Below, in pieces: positions 40,482 through 49,519 of a stretch of DNA of 55,946 nt. The stretch is from contig DDAM01000024.1 in NCBI GenBank assembly GCA_002332905.1, positions 1-55,946 on the forward strand, read 5' to 3'. Numbering within the stretch: the first letter of the stretch is position 1; each line of letters starts with the position of its first letter. The notes beneath the pieces are model-generated. The model did no database searches, had not been told where the DNA came from, and saw only the letters and a program-made list of their open reading frames with translations. Position numbers and translations under genes: made by a program. The DNA is from Firmicutes bacterium UBA2058 (lineage in GTDB: Bacteria > Bacillota > Clostridia > Tissierellales > Sedimentibacteraceae).

Positions 40482-42665
40482 CTACTTAGTAGTTCTATAG
40501 ATGTCAAGAACACCTTCAACCTTTTTAATTTTTTTAATTAAATCGTGTAATTGCTTAGTTTCATTAATTTCAAATGTGATATCAATTACAGCTACTTTAT
40601 CCTTATTAATTCTTAAATTCAACGAGGTCGCATTAAGACGCGCATCATTATATAAGCCAGTAATATCTTGTAATAGCTTAGGTCTATCAATAGCCTTTAT
40701 TTGTATTTCACTTAGGAAAGTACCCTTCTTACCGTTATCCCACTCAACCTCAATAAATCTTTCATCCTCAGTATCATTTAAATCATGAATATTTGTGCAA
40801 TCGGCTCTATGAACAGAAACACCTCTTCCTCTCGTTATAAAGCCAACTATCGCATCACCCGGCACTGGATTACAGCATCTTGACAATCTAACCTTTACAT
40901 TGTCAATACCTCTAATAATTACACCTGATGCATGCTTCTCACTTCTCATTTGAGTAGATTTATCTAATATAGAATCTTTTTTGTTTAGTTTATCCAAATC
41001 AATTTTATCTTTATTTTTCTCTACATAAATTGATTTTAGCCTTGTAAATATTTGATTTTCAGTAATTGAACCAGTTGAAATAGCTGCATATAAATTTTCA
41101 ACAGTATATAAATTATATTTATCAGCACACTGTTTTATCCATTCATCCTTAAGAATATCATTAATTGCAAAACCTTGTTTTTTAATTTCTCTTTCTAGAA
41201 GCTCTCTACCCTTTTCAACATTAAATTCTTTGTCTTTTTCTTTAAAATATTTTTTAATTTTAGCCTTAGCTTGACTACTAGCAACAATTTTTAGCCAATC
41301 TCTGCTTGGTCCATTACTGTTTGCAGATGTTAATATCTCAATCTTATCTCCAGTTTTTAGCTTATAATCAAGAGGCACTATTCTTCCGTTAATTTTTGCT
41401 CCAACGCATTTATTCCCTACAGCACTGTGTACTCTATAAGCAAAATCAACTGGGGTAGAGCCAGTAGGAAGATTAATTACTTCTCCTTTTGGCGTAAAAA
41501 CAAACACCTCATCAGAATATAGGTCAACCTTTAAATTTTCCATAAATTCTTCAGGATCATTAGTTTCTTGCTGCCACTCTAGCATTTGTCTAAGCCAGTT
41601 TAATTTTTCATCAAAATTACTCTCTTCATCAATTCCCTCTTTATATTTCCAGTGTGCTGCAATACCAAACTCAGCTGTTCTGTGCATTTCAAGAGTTCTA
41701 ATTTGTATTTCAAATGGTTCTCCATCTGGTCCTATAACTGTAGTATGAAGGGATTGATACATATTAGGCTTAGGCATAGCAATATAATCTTTAAATCTGC
41801 CTGGGATTGGCTTCCACATAGTATGAACTATACCTAAAGCTCCATAGCAATCTCTTACAGAATCAACAATAATCCTTACAGCTGTAATATCATAAATTTG
41901 TTCAAAGGGTTTATTTTTATAATACATTTTTTTATAAATGCTGTACAAGCTTTTTGGTCTACCTGTAACCTCTATGTTTTCAAGATGGGCTTCTACTAGT
42001 TTTTGCTTGATTATATCAACTATACTTTTAATAAACTCTTTTCTTTCTTCATTTTTTTCGCTTACTTTTTTAACTAAATCGTCATAGCCTTCTCTATCAA
42101 TATATTTTAAGGATGTATCTTCTAATTCCCATTTAATTGATGCCATACCAAGTCTATTAGCTATAGGAGCATAAATTTCTAATGTTTCCATAGCCTTTTG
42201 CTTTTGCTTTTCTAAAGGCATATATTCAAGAGTTCTTATATTATGCAATCTATCGGCAAGCTTAATAATGACTATTCTTATATCCTTAGACATTGCGATA
42301 ATCATTTTTCTTAAGCTTTCAGCTTGACGCTCTTCTTTAGTCCTATATTTCACCTTGCTTAACTTAGTAACACCATCAACCATATCAGCTATCTCAGTGC
42401 CAAATTCTCTTTGAATATCATCATAAGTTTTACCGGTATCCTCAACAACGTCATGCAAAAGCCCTGCTGCAATAGTCTGTACATCCATATGCATATCGCA
42501 AAGTGTAATAGCTACGCTATACGGATGTACGAAATATCTTTCACCAGATAAACGCATTGGTGCTGTTGAGTGAGCCATTTCAGCATAAGTATATGCTTTA
42601 ACTACTACACCAATATCAGCCGAAGGATTATATGATTCAATTCTGTTAATAATATTCTCTATCAT
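40482..42665 (-). CDS. relA: bifunctional (p)ppGpp synthetase/hydrolase RelA/SpoT
   Basis: A 727-residue stringent-response enzyme. Order of domains: HD hydrolase (residues 45-200, with LLHDVVEDTG and KLADRLHNIRT), synthetase (about 235-350, GRPKSLYSIYKKM, PGRFKDYIAMPK, YQSLHTTVIG), TGS (about 390-450, VFTPKGEVINLPTGSTPVDF), and an ACT domain at the end. The RFKD motif marks a bifunctional Rel rather than synthetase-only RelA. AAGGGTGA precedes the ATG. Apt lies upstream, dtd downstream, the usual Firmicute order. Confidence 0.97.
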   Translation of the reverse strand: MIENIINRIESYNPSADIGVVVKAYTYAEMAHSTAPMRLSGERYFVHPYSVAITLCDMHMDVQTIAAGLLHDVVEDTGKTYDDIQREFGTEIADMVDGVTKLSKVKYRTKEERQAESLRKMIIAMSKDIRIVIIKLADRLHNIRTLEYMPLEKQKQKAMETLEIYAPIANRLGMASIKWELEDTSLKYIDREGYDDLVKKVSEKNEERKEFIKSIVDIIKQKLVEAHLENIEVTGRPKSLYSIYKKMYYKNKPFEQIYDITAVRIIVDSVRDCYGALGIVHTMWKPIPGRFKDYIAMPKPNMYQSLHTTVIGPDGEPFEIQIRTLEMHRTAEFGIAAHWKYKEGIDEESNFDEKLNWLRQMLEWQQETNDPEEFMENLKVDLYSDEVFVFTPKGEVINLPTGSTPVDFAYRVHSAVGNKCVGAKINGRIVPLDYKLKTGDKIEILTSANSNGPSRDWLKIVASSQAKAKIKKYFKEKDKEFNVEKGRELLEREIKKQGFAINDILKDEWIKQCADKYNLYTVENLYAAISTGSITENQIFTRLKSIYVEKNKDKIDLDKLNKKDSILDKSTQMRSEKHASGVIIRGIDNVKVRLSRCCNPVPGDAIVGFITRGRGVSVHRADCTNIHDLNDTEDERFIEVEWDNGKKGTFLSEIQIKAIDRPKLLQDITGLYNDARLNATSLNLRINKDKVAVIDITFEINETKQLHDLIKKIKKVEGVLDIYRTTK

Positions 42666-42693
42666 AAAAGTTCACCCTTAAATCACGTTATGT

Positions 42694-42720
42694 TTAAAGG
42701 TTGGATTAACCAACCTTTAA
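42694..42720. terminator. hairpin between apt and relA
   Basis: TTAAAGGTTG (42694-42703) pairs with CAACCTTTAA (42711-42720); it overlaps the apt stop codon. No T-run, so it may be an mRNA processing or stability hairpin within the operon. Confidence 0.55.
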
Positions 42721-43229
42721 TATTTTATCAATGATTCAACCTTATATTCTGAAAGTTTTTCTCTACCATTTAAATCTTCAAGCTCAATTAAAAATCCTAA
42801 TCCAACTACATTTCCACCTAACTCCTTAACAAGCTTAGCAGTTGCACTCATAGTACCACCTGTTGCTAACAAATCATCAACAATCAATACATTTTGACCT
42901 TCTTTAATAGAATCCTTATGTATCTCTAAAGAGTCAGTACCATACTCTAAATTATAGGTAAATCTAAGCGTTTCTGCAGGTAATTTTCCTGGTTTTCTAA
43001 CTGGAACAAATCCAGCACCTAATATATAAGCTATAGGAGTAGCAAATATAAATCCTCTTGATTCAGGACCAACAACTATATCAATTTTACAGTCTTTAAA
43101 TTTTTCTACTAATTCATCAATACATTCTTTGAAACTTTCCCCATCCTTAAGCATGGTTGTTATATCTTTAAAACTAATTCCTTTAGCTGGAAAATCATCA
43201 ATTACTCTTATTTTATCCTTTAAGCTCAT
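42717..43229 (-). CDS. apt: adenine phosphoribosyltransferase
   Basis: A 170-residue purine salvage enzyme turning adenine and PRPP into AMP. Signatures: KGISFKDITTMLKDG, DIVVGPESRGFIFATPIAY, and the PRPP-binding loop VLIVDDLLATGGTMSA. ATG at 43229 follows GGAGGG; an earlier in-frame codon overlaps that site. Stands between recJ and relA, as in most clostridia. Confidence 0.96.
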   Translation of the reverse strand: MSLKDKIRVIDDFPAKGISFKDITTMLKDGESFKECIDELVEKFKDCKIDIVVGPESRGFIFATPIAYILGAGFVPVRKPGKLPAETLRFTYNLEYGTDSLEIHKDSIKEGQNVLIVDDLLATGGTMSATAKLVKELGGNVVGLGFLIELEDLNGREKLSEYKVESLIKY

Positions 43230-43262
43230 TTTTCCCTCCACTACTTTAAAAAAGTAAAGAAT

Positions 43263-45179
43263 TTACTTTTTAATATAAAGTATATCATTTTTTAATATAT
43301 ATTCTATTTTATTTTCATTTTTTAAAATACATGCTATATCGCTTGCTGTAAAATCAATATTGTAAAGCCTACTTATACTATCAGCAAAATCAAATATATC
43401 AGTTTTGATAATTTTTGATTTAGTTTTATTTATTATTGAATATACTATTTTTGACTTATTATCGTCAATAATTTGTTTTTCAAAAACAAAATCTTCTATA
43501 TCTTGGAGAATCAGCTGCAAATCTACATTGCCTCTAAATTCATTTTCTGTAATGTTAACAACTAAGGCTTCGGGGTTTAGAAGAATTTTTTCTAAAAGCC
43601 TAATTTTATCAAAACCAATTACTTTTATTGAAACATTCTCATTTTTAATTGAAAAGCTTATATGTTTTTTATCCTTACCAACTCTTTTAATATCAGATAT
43701 ACTAAAATCAATAATTGCAAAGGTTGGTTTAGGATTACCATGTCCAAATGGTTCAAACTTGCATATTTCTTTATATAAGCATTCATTTATCTCGCCAATA
43801 TTAATATAAGAATCGACATTTACAATTTTTTGAATCTCTTTTTTATCTATTATTTTATCAACATATTTATTTAACTCAACTGATAATTCGTTAATTGATG
43901 ATTTTTTTAAAGTAAGACCAGCCGCTAGCTTATGCCCACCAAATTTAACTAAAAGATGGCTAACACTCCTTAATGCCTCAAAAATATTTAGGTATTCAAG
44001 ACTTCTAGCAGATGCTTTACCCATATCATCTTTAACAGAAATTACTATAGAAGGCTTGTCATATTTTTCAGTTAATCTAGAAGCTACTATCCCTAGGACT
44101 CCTTCATGCCAGTCGTTTCCACTTACTACTATGACATGCTTTTTATATAAAAAGTCCTTTTCAATTTTTCCAACAGCTTCATTAAATATTGCTTGTTCAG
44201 TTTGCTTGCGGAATGTATTAAAATTTTCTAATTCATCTGCCAAACGCTCAGCTTCTGCTTCATCTTTAGATAATAATAATTCAATTGCTTTTTTAGCATT
44301 ATCCATTCTACCTGCTGCATTAATTCTAGGAGCCAAAATATAACCTATATGAAAAGCTTCAATAACTCTATCACCAATGCCTGCTTTTTCAATAAGTTTT
44401 TTAACTCCAATTAACTTTGATTTATTGATGTTTTTAAGACCATTAAATGTAATAATTCTATTATCTTCAATTAAATCAACTATATCAGCTATAGTTCCTA
44501 GACAGGCAAGTTCAAGCAAGATATCTTCTATATCATTAATTTTTAAATACCTATTTAAATGTAATAAAAATTTATAGCTTAATCCTGAAGCACAAAGATT
44601 TTTATTTTTCGAAGGACAATCGCTTTGCTTCGGATTTATTACTGCATATGCTCTAGGTATAACTTCACCGCATTGATGATGATCTATTAATATTGTATCA
44701 ATACCGCATGAGTTAATTCTATCAATAGAATCGACCTCTGATATACCGCAATCTACTGTTATTAGTAAATCGATGTTCATACTATCGACTTTATTTAAAA
44801 AATCCTCACTTATGCCATAGCCTTCAGTTTCCCTTTCAGGAACATAATAATTTACATTTGCACCAGCTTTATTTAGATATAATATGAATTGACTTATTGA
44901 AGTTGTTCCGTCAACATCATAATCCCCATAAACTAATATATTCTCTTTTTTTTCTAATGCATGCAATATTCTTTTACATCCCTTATCTACATCTTTAAAA
45001 TTATCTGTGTTTTCTAAATATTTAAACTCAGGATCTAAGAAATTATTAATATCTTCTACTGTACACAAACCTCTATTTAATAGTATCTTAGCAGATATTT
45101 CAGTTAAGCCAAAAGTGCTGCTTATAAGCTTAATTTTTTCATCAGTAAAACTATTAACTTTCAGCTTGACCTTTTTCAT
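43263..45179 (-). CDS. recJ: single-stranded-DNA-specific exonuclease RecJ
   Basis: A 638-residue DHH-family 5'-3' exonuclease. Motifs: LVYGDYDVDGTTSI (motif I), LLITVDCGIS, TILIDHHQCG (DHH), GTIADIVDL, then the DHHA1 region GIVASRLTEKYDKPSIVIS and FGGHKLAAGLTL. An OB-fold follows at about 455-560; the C-terminal 80 residues are lineage-specific. It overlaps the LapA-like gene by 26 bases, so translation is coupled; the ribosome site (AGAAGAA) is weak. Confidence 0.95.
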   Translation of the reverse strand: MKKVKLKVNSFTDEKIKLISSTFGLTEISAKILLNRGLCTVEDINNFLDPEFKYLENTDNFKDVDKGCKRILHALEKKENILVYGDYDVDGTTSISQFILYLNKAGANVNYYVPERETEGYGISEDFLNKVDSMNIDLLITVDCGISEVDSIDRINSCGIDTILIDHHQCGEVIPRAYAVINPKQSDCPSKNKNLCASGLSYKFLLHLNRYLKINDIEDILLELACLGTIADIVDLIEDNRIITFNGLKNINKSKLIGVKKLIEKAGIGDRVIEAFHIGYILAPRINAAGRMDNAKKAIELLLSKDEAEAERLADELENFNTFRKQTEQAIFNEAVGKIEKDFLYKKHVIVVSGNDWHEGVLGIVASRLTEKYDKPSIVISVKDDMGKASARSLEYLNIFEALRSVSHLLVKFGGHKLAAGLTLKKSSINELSVELNKYVDKIIDKKEIQKIVNVDSYINIGEINECLYKEICKFEPFGHGNPKPTFAIIDFSISDIKRVGKDKKHISFSIKNENVSIKVIGFDKIRLLEKILLNPEALVVNITENEFRGNVDLQLILQDIEDFVFEKQIIDDNKSKIVYSIINKTKSKIIKTDIFDFADSISRLYNIDFTASDIACILKNENKIEYILKNDILYIKK

Positions 45180-45618
45180 TATTTTCTTCTAAATATGCAT
45201 AATCAGTATCATTTATTTCAGTTTTATTAACAATACTTTTTTCTGTCTCTTTACATTTTTTATCATATTCTTCTTTTAATTTTGTTAGCTCTAATTTCAT
45301 TTCATTTCTTTCATCAGTTAGTATCTGAATTTCATTTTCGTAGCTTGATACACTTTTATGCATATCCATATTTTCCGACTCAATAAGCTTAATTTTGTTC
45401 TTCAGTTCTTTAGTGATTGAGAAATGTTTAAATTGCCTAATACTGCCTAGTATAGCTGCAACTATAGCTCCTACTACTGTAGAAATTATTATTACAATAG
45501 CTTGTGACACTTGAAAGCTCGCAAAAAATAAATCAATTGTTACTACACTTCCATTTTGTATTGCAAATATAGCAATTAATAATGAAATAATTAATGCAAG
45601 AATAAATCCAAATTGCAT
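45154..45618 (-). CDS. LapA-family (DUF1049) membrane protein with coiled-coil tail
   Basis: A 154-residue protein: two membrane helices (residues 3-20 and 38-60) of LapA/DUF1049 type (FAIQNGSVVTIDLFFASFQVS), then a cytoplasmic coiled coil (LKNKIKLIESENMDMHKSV...LKLTKLKEEYDKK) and an acidic end. In bacteria with LPS such proteins serve in LPS assembly; their job in Gram-positives is unknown. It stands where secD and secF usually lie in clostridial genomes. GAGGAG precedes the ATG. Confidence 0.75.
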   Translation of the reverse strand: MQFGFILALIISLLIAIFAIQNGSVVTIDLFFASFQVSQAIVIIISTVVGAIVAAILGSIRQFKHFSITKELKNKIKLIESENMDMHKSVSSYENEIQILTDERNEMKLELTKLKEEYDKKCKETEKSIVNKTEINDTDYAYLEENNEKGQAES

Positions 45619-45753
45619 ATTTATCTCCTCTCTAAATTTATAAAATTTTATTTAATCATGTGTATTATACTATACTACAGCGATACATTTCAATATTATT
45701 TTATAATATTGTTCAATATCATTAATTTATATGAAAAATATAATTATAAAAAA

Positions 45754-45789
45754 AATTCAAACTATTAAAATAATAAAATAGTTTGAATT
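45754..45789 (-). terminator. terminator of the scfA-scfB unit
   Basis: AATTCAAACTATT (45754-45766) pairs with AATAGTTTGAATT (45777-45789). On the minus strand it runs into eight T residues. Confidence 0.88.
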
Positions 45790-45806
45790 ATAAAGTATAT
45801 ATTTAA

Positions 45807-47159
45807 TTATAACATTTGAGATTTAATAAAAATTGAACACTCTACTCTTTTTTTCTCAAGCTCACAGCCTACAGTATAAGGTTCTTTAATATTATTATTA
45901 AAGTTAAATGCGTTAGCATGGCATCCACCACTGCAATAGTACTTTGCCCAACATTCTTTACATTTTTCTTTATTGTTAACAGTTACAGATTTAAAATCAT
46001 CAACTATATCAGTTCTAACTACACCTTCATCAACATTTCCGATTATAAATCTTTCATCACCAACAAACTGATGACATGGATAAAAATGTCCTTCTGGAGT
46101 AACAGCTAAGTATTCAACACCTGCTCCACAGCCTATAGAACGTTTGAAAATACATGGACCATTATCTAAGTCTATATTAAAGTGGAAAAAGTCAAAGCCA
46201 TTATCCTTGTTTTTGTTAGCTGTAATATAATATCTTGCTAATTTTTCATATTCATTTTTTAACACATCAACGTGATTTTCTGTTAAAGCATAAGATTCTT
46301 TAGGACTTGCTACAACTGGCTCCACAGAAATACTATTAAAGCCTAATCCGTGTAAATGCTTAACATCTTCTGAAAAATCAAGATTGTTAGAAGTGAATGT
46401 ACCTCTTACAAAATAGCCTTTACCTTTTCTCTTACTAACTAGATTTTTGAAATTATTCACTATCACATCGTAGCTACCCTTATCATTTACGGTTTTACGC
46501 ATTTTATCATTAATTTCTTTTCTTCCGTCAATACTTAAAACTACATTGTCCATATTTTCATTAATAAAATCTATCTTTTCATCATCTAAAAGCACGCCAT
46601 TTGTTGTAATTGTAAATCTAAAATGCTTGTTGTATTCTTTTTCAAGACTTTTTCCATATGCTACAAGTTCTTTTACAACATCAAAGTTCATAAGTGGCTC
46701 ACCACCAAAGAAGTCAACCTCAAGATTAACTCTGTTACCTGAATTTTTCACAAGATAGTCAAATGCCTTTTTACCAACCTCAAGACTCATCATGTTTTTA
46801 GCACCTTTAAAATTTCCTTGAGATGCAAAGCAATATTCACATTTAAGGTTGCAGTCATGTGCTATATTTAAGCACATTGCCTTTACTGCTGTTTTCATAT
46901 TTTTATTAACTTCTATATTGTCAGTATAAAGCATTTTATTTTCTATAAGCTCATTAATCTCAACTAATGCTTCATCTACACTGTCCTTACCGAATTCCAC
47001 ATATAATTTATTTAAACAAGTCTCATCCTTAAAGCTATCATTTTCCAATAATTTATACGTTATTTCATCAAGTATATGTATGCATCCACTGTTTGTATCT
47101 ACACAAGAGTATACATTATCAATTTTAAATAAATGTACCATTAATTTATTATCCTCCAA
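45807..47159 (-). CDS. scfB: SCIFF peptide maturase, radical SAM/SPASM thioether-forming enzyme
   Basis: A 450-residue radical SAM enzyme. An N-terminal recognition region (residues 1-85, HLFKIDNVYSCVDTNSGCIHILD) is followed by the SAM-cluster motif CNLKCEYCFA near residue 105, FFGGEPLMNF, and a C-terminal SPASM domain with GCGAGVEYLAVTPEGHFYPCHQF and CKECWAKYYCSGGCHANAF. It forms Cys-alpha-carbon thioether bonds in the SCIFF peptide encoded just upstream. This pair is nearly universal in Clostridia; the role of the modified peptide is unknown. Confidence 0.96.
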   Translation of the reverse strand: MEDNKLMVHLFKIDNVYSCVDTNSGCIHILDEITYKLLENDSFKDETCLNKLYVEFGKDSVDEALVEINELIENKMLYTDNIEVNKNMKTAVKAMCLNIAHDCNLKCEYCFASQGNFKGAKNMMSLEVGKKAFDYLVKNSGNRVNLEVDFFGGEPLMNFDVVKELVAYGKSLEKEYNKHFRFTITTNGVLLDDEKIDFINENMDNVVLSIDGRKEINDKMRKTVNDKGSYDVIVNNFKNLVSKRKGKGYFVRGTFTSNNLDFSEDVKHLHGLGFNSISVEPVVASPKESYALTENHVDVLKNEYEKLARYYITANKNKDNGFDFFHFNIDLDNGPCIFKRSIGCGAGVEYLAVTPEGHFYPCHQFVGDERFIIGNVDEGVVRTDIVDDFKSVTVNNKEKCKECWAKYYCSGGCHANAFNFNNNIKEPYTVGCELEKKRVECSIFIKSQML

Positions 47160-47210
47160 AATTTATTAGTTAACCAAAATAAAAAGTAGTGGCAGATAAC
47201 CACTACAAAT

Positions 47211-47351
47211 TTATTTGTTTTCGCACTTTTGATTACCTACAGTACAAGATGTCTTACATGCTGACTGACAAGATGTTTGACATTCACCGCAGCCTTTGTG
47301 GTTTATATTATCTGTAAGTTTAGTCTTGTTTAATGTTTTAATGTGTTTCAT
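47211..47351 (-). CDS. scfA: SCIFF: six-cysteine ranthipeptide precursor
   Basis: A 46-residue peptide: basic leader MKHIKTLNKTKLTDNIN, then the core with cysteines 21, 24, 28, 32, 36 and 43 (GCGECQTSCQSACKTSC, then C in NQKCENK). This is the conserved 'six cysteines in forty-five' pattern. GGGAGG lies six bases before the ATG. Substrate of ScfB, whose gene starts 51 bases downstream. An F module hairpin sits right before its ribosome site. Confidence 0.96.
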   Translation of the reverse strand: MKHIKTLNKTKLTDNINHKGCGECQTSCQSACKTSCTVGNQKCENK

Positions 47352-47366
47352 AATATCCTCCCATTG

Positions 47367-47448
47367 TGCCACGTAGTGGCATTATAAATGTAAATGAAAA
47401 ATCGTTTTTTTGATTTTTCTATAGTGTGAAGTGTTTTTTTCACACTAT
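47367..47448. repeat. composite hairpin array (F + D + A) before scfA
   Basis: F: TGCCACGTAGTGGCA (47367-47381). D: GAAAAATCG...GATTTTTC (47396-47419). A: ATAGTGTGAAGTG...CACACTAT (47421-47448). Same order and spacing as 24423-24523, where F is split by E. Confidence 0.85.
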
Positions 47449-47555
47449 CCTCCTAAGACAACTTTATCAACCTATAGATTATAACATGCAATTTACAAAA
47501 TATAAAGAACTTTTTTTATAAACAATATTGTTTAACAATAGCTTTGAAATACTGT

Positions 47556-47903
47556 TTATTTTATATTAACTCCCAATATACCTCCCATTATTGCAACTGG
47601 GATAAAAATTAGATGCTTGATTATATTAATATCAGTACCTTGCAACAGTGTATATTTAAGTATACTTACAATTAAAAAATATACAGCCCAAACCTCTAAC
47701 CCTCTCAAAAGTCCCTTTTCTTTGGTTTTTCTGGCATATAAAATTGATACTAAAAAAATGCTTAATGGTGCAATAAAACTATATCCATAGTTTAGTATTT
47801 TGTTATAGCTAAAAAAGTATGTAAAAAGTGACATAACTAAAAACAATATAAGAATAAGAGCTATTAAAACTACTGAATATTTAAGTAAATAAGAAATCTT
47901 CAT
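47556..47903 (-). CDS. TIGR04086-like membrane protein
   Basis: A 115-residue protein with four membrane helices, matching in size, helix pattern and place the TIGR04086 family that accompanies SCIFF genes in Clostridia (YGYSFIAPLSIFLVSILYARK, GLEVWAVYFLIVSILKYTLL, IMGGILGVNIK). Function unknown. ATG at 47903 follows GGAGG. First gene of the SCIFF-hemZ run visible here; yajC, usually upstream, is not present. Confidence 0.75.
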   Translation of the reverse strand: MKISYLLKYSVVLIALILILFLVMSLFTYFFSYNKILNYGYSFIAPLSIFLVSILYARKTKEKGLLRGLEVWAVYFLIVSILKYTLLQGTDINIIKHLIFIPVAIMGGILGVNIK

Positions 47904-47989
47904 AATTACCTCCATAAAATTTGAGAAAAAACGCTTTTTTCCCCTAATAAAATATATTGTAAAAATATTTTTTTATGCAGAAAAAGAAA

Positions 47990-48030
47990 AATGTATGAAA
48001 ATACTTTTGTGGTAAAGTTTTTCATACATT
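47990..48030 (-). terminator. terminator after the MATE gene
   Basis: AATGTATGAAAA (47990-48001) pairs with TTTTCATACATT (48019-48030), followed on the minus strand by TTTTCTTTTT. Confidence 0.8.
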
Positions 48031-48054
48031 CTTTTTGTGGTTTATTAGCCTTTT

Positions 48055-49422
48055 TTAATCTTCTATATCTTCTATAATTTTCATTTTTGTATTCGCCGAC
48101 AGTTTATTATTTAAAAACAAATCCTTGAAAAAATATTTCATAAATATTGTTACGCTGACTACTAAGCAAATAATTTCTGATACTGTTGTTGAAATCCAAA
48201 TACCTGTATCTCCGAAAATATTGACCATAGTAAATAACGAAGCTGCAATAATTATAAGTCCTCTTCCTAAAGAGATAATCATAGCATATTTAGGTTTTTC
48301 AACTGCTGAATAAAAACCTGATAAAACAATATTAAATCCTAGAATTAAAAATGCAGGTGCATATATTCTTAACGATTTAACAGAATAGCTTAATAATTCA
48401 ACTTCTTCCTTATCTATAAAGAATCTACTTATTGGCTCTGCAAATATTATACTTACTGCATATGCCGCTAATGATAATATACCTATAGTTTTTACTGCTA
48501 ATTTGAAATAATAAGTAAATGAAGCCTTATCACCCTTACCATAGTTATAGCTTACAAGTGGTTGCATACCTTGAGAAACAGCAATCATAGTCATTAATAT
48601 CATTGTATTGACATACGAAATTACTGTATAAGTAACTACTCCTATTTCACCTATTAATAAAAGTATAGTTCTGTTAAACATAAAAATTGTTATACCTGTT
48701 GACAATTCTGTAATAAAATCTGGAATTCCTACTAAAAATGCTCTTTTAATTGTAGAAAAGTCTACTTTGAATTTTACAAATCCAAGCTTTGATTTTTTAC
48801 CTAAAAAGTGAATAAAGAATAGAGTTGCAGAAAACATTTGTGATAAGCCCGTTGCATAGGCTGCACCTTTTACTCCAAAACCTAATTTTATAACAAAAAT
48901 GTAGTCAAGTACTATGTTACAAACAGCTGCTGTACAAACTCCTATTGTTGCAAGCTTTGGAAACCCATCAACCTTTACCAAAACCTCCATGTAATAAGAT
49001 AACATTGGAAAGCAACTAAATCCTAGTATTATTGTTAAATAATCCTTAATATAAGTGGCAGTGTATTCTGTAGCTCCTAAAAAGCTTACAATTCTGTCTA
49101 TATTAAGAAAACATATAACAACAAATGCAGTTCATGTGGCAAATAATGTACCCATGTTCATGGTGAAAGTTTCTTTTGCTTTTTTCAAATCACCTTTACC
49201 GAGAAAAATTGATGTTACTGTTGAAGTTCCAATAGCAAATAATATTGAAACCGCAAATATTGTATTAATCATTGGCATTGATAAATTAACTGCTGCTAAT
49301 GCATACTCACCAACGCCCTTAGCAACAAATATACCATCGGCCATAGTGTATAAAGAATACACCCACATTGCTGCTACTGAAGGCACCACATACTTTAAAA
49401 AAGTTTTTTTCATTGATATCAC
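48055..49422 (-). pseudogene. MATE-family multidrug/Na+ antiporter interrupted by one in-frame UGA
   Basis: The frame reads 96 residues (MISMKKTFLKYVVPSVAAMWVYSLYTMADGIFV type start, typical of MATE), meets TGA at codon 97 (49134-49132), and then continues without another stop for 358 codons. Both halves are clear MATE sequence (GKGDLKKAKETF before; YYMEVLVKVDGFPKLATIGVCTAAVCNIVLDYIFV and EPISRFFIDKEEVE after), together about the normal 455 residues. The position is in a membrane helix (FAT-stop-TAFVVICF), so TGG to TGA is the simplest cause. No SECIS-like hairpin is seen. Probably a recent nonsense mutation or error. Confidence 0.8.
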
Positions 49423-49519
49423 CTCTGTTTATAATTCTAAACTATAGTACGGTACCAATGTCAATACTTTTTTCAAAATAATTTTTTAAATAGGTTTATT
49501 ATAAATAAACATTTTTAAA

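Noticed and set aside
48055..49422. MATE gene as a third selenoprotein
   Set aside because: UGA is in a hydrophobic helix with no redox partner cysteine and no hairpin after it; nonsense mutation is simpler.
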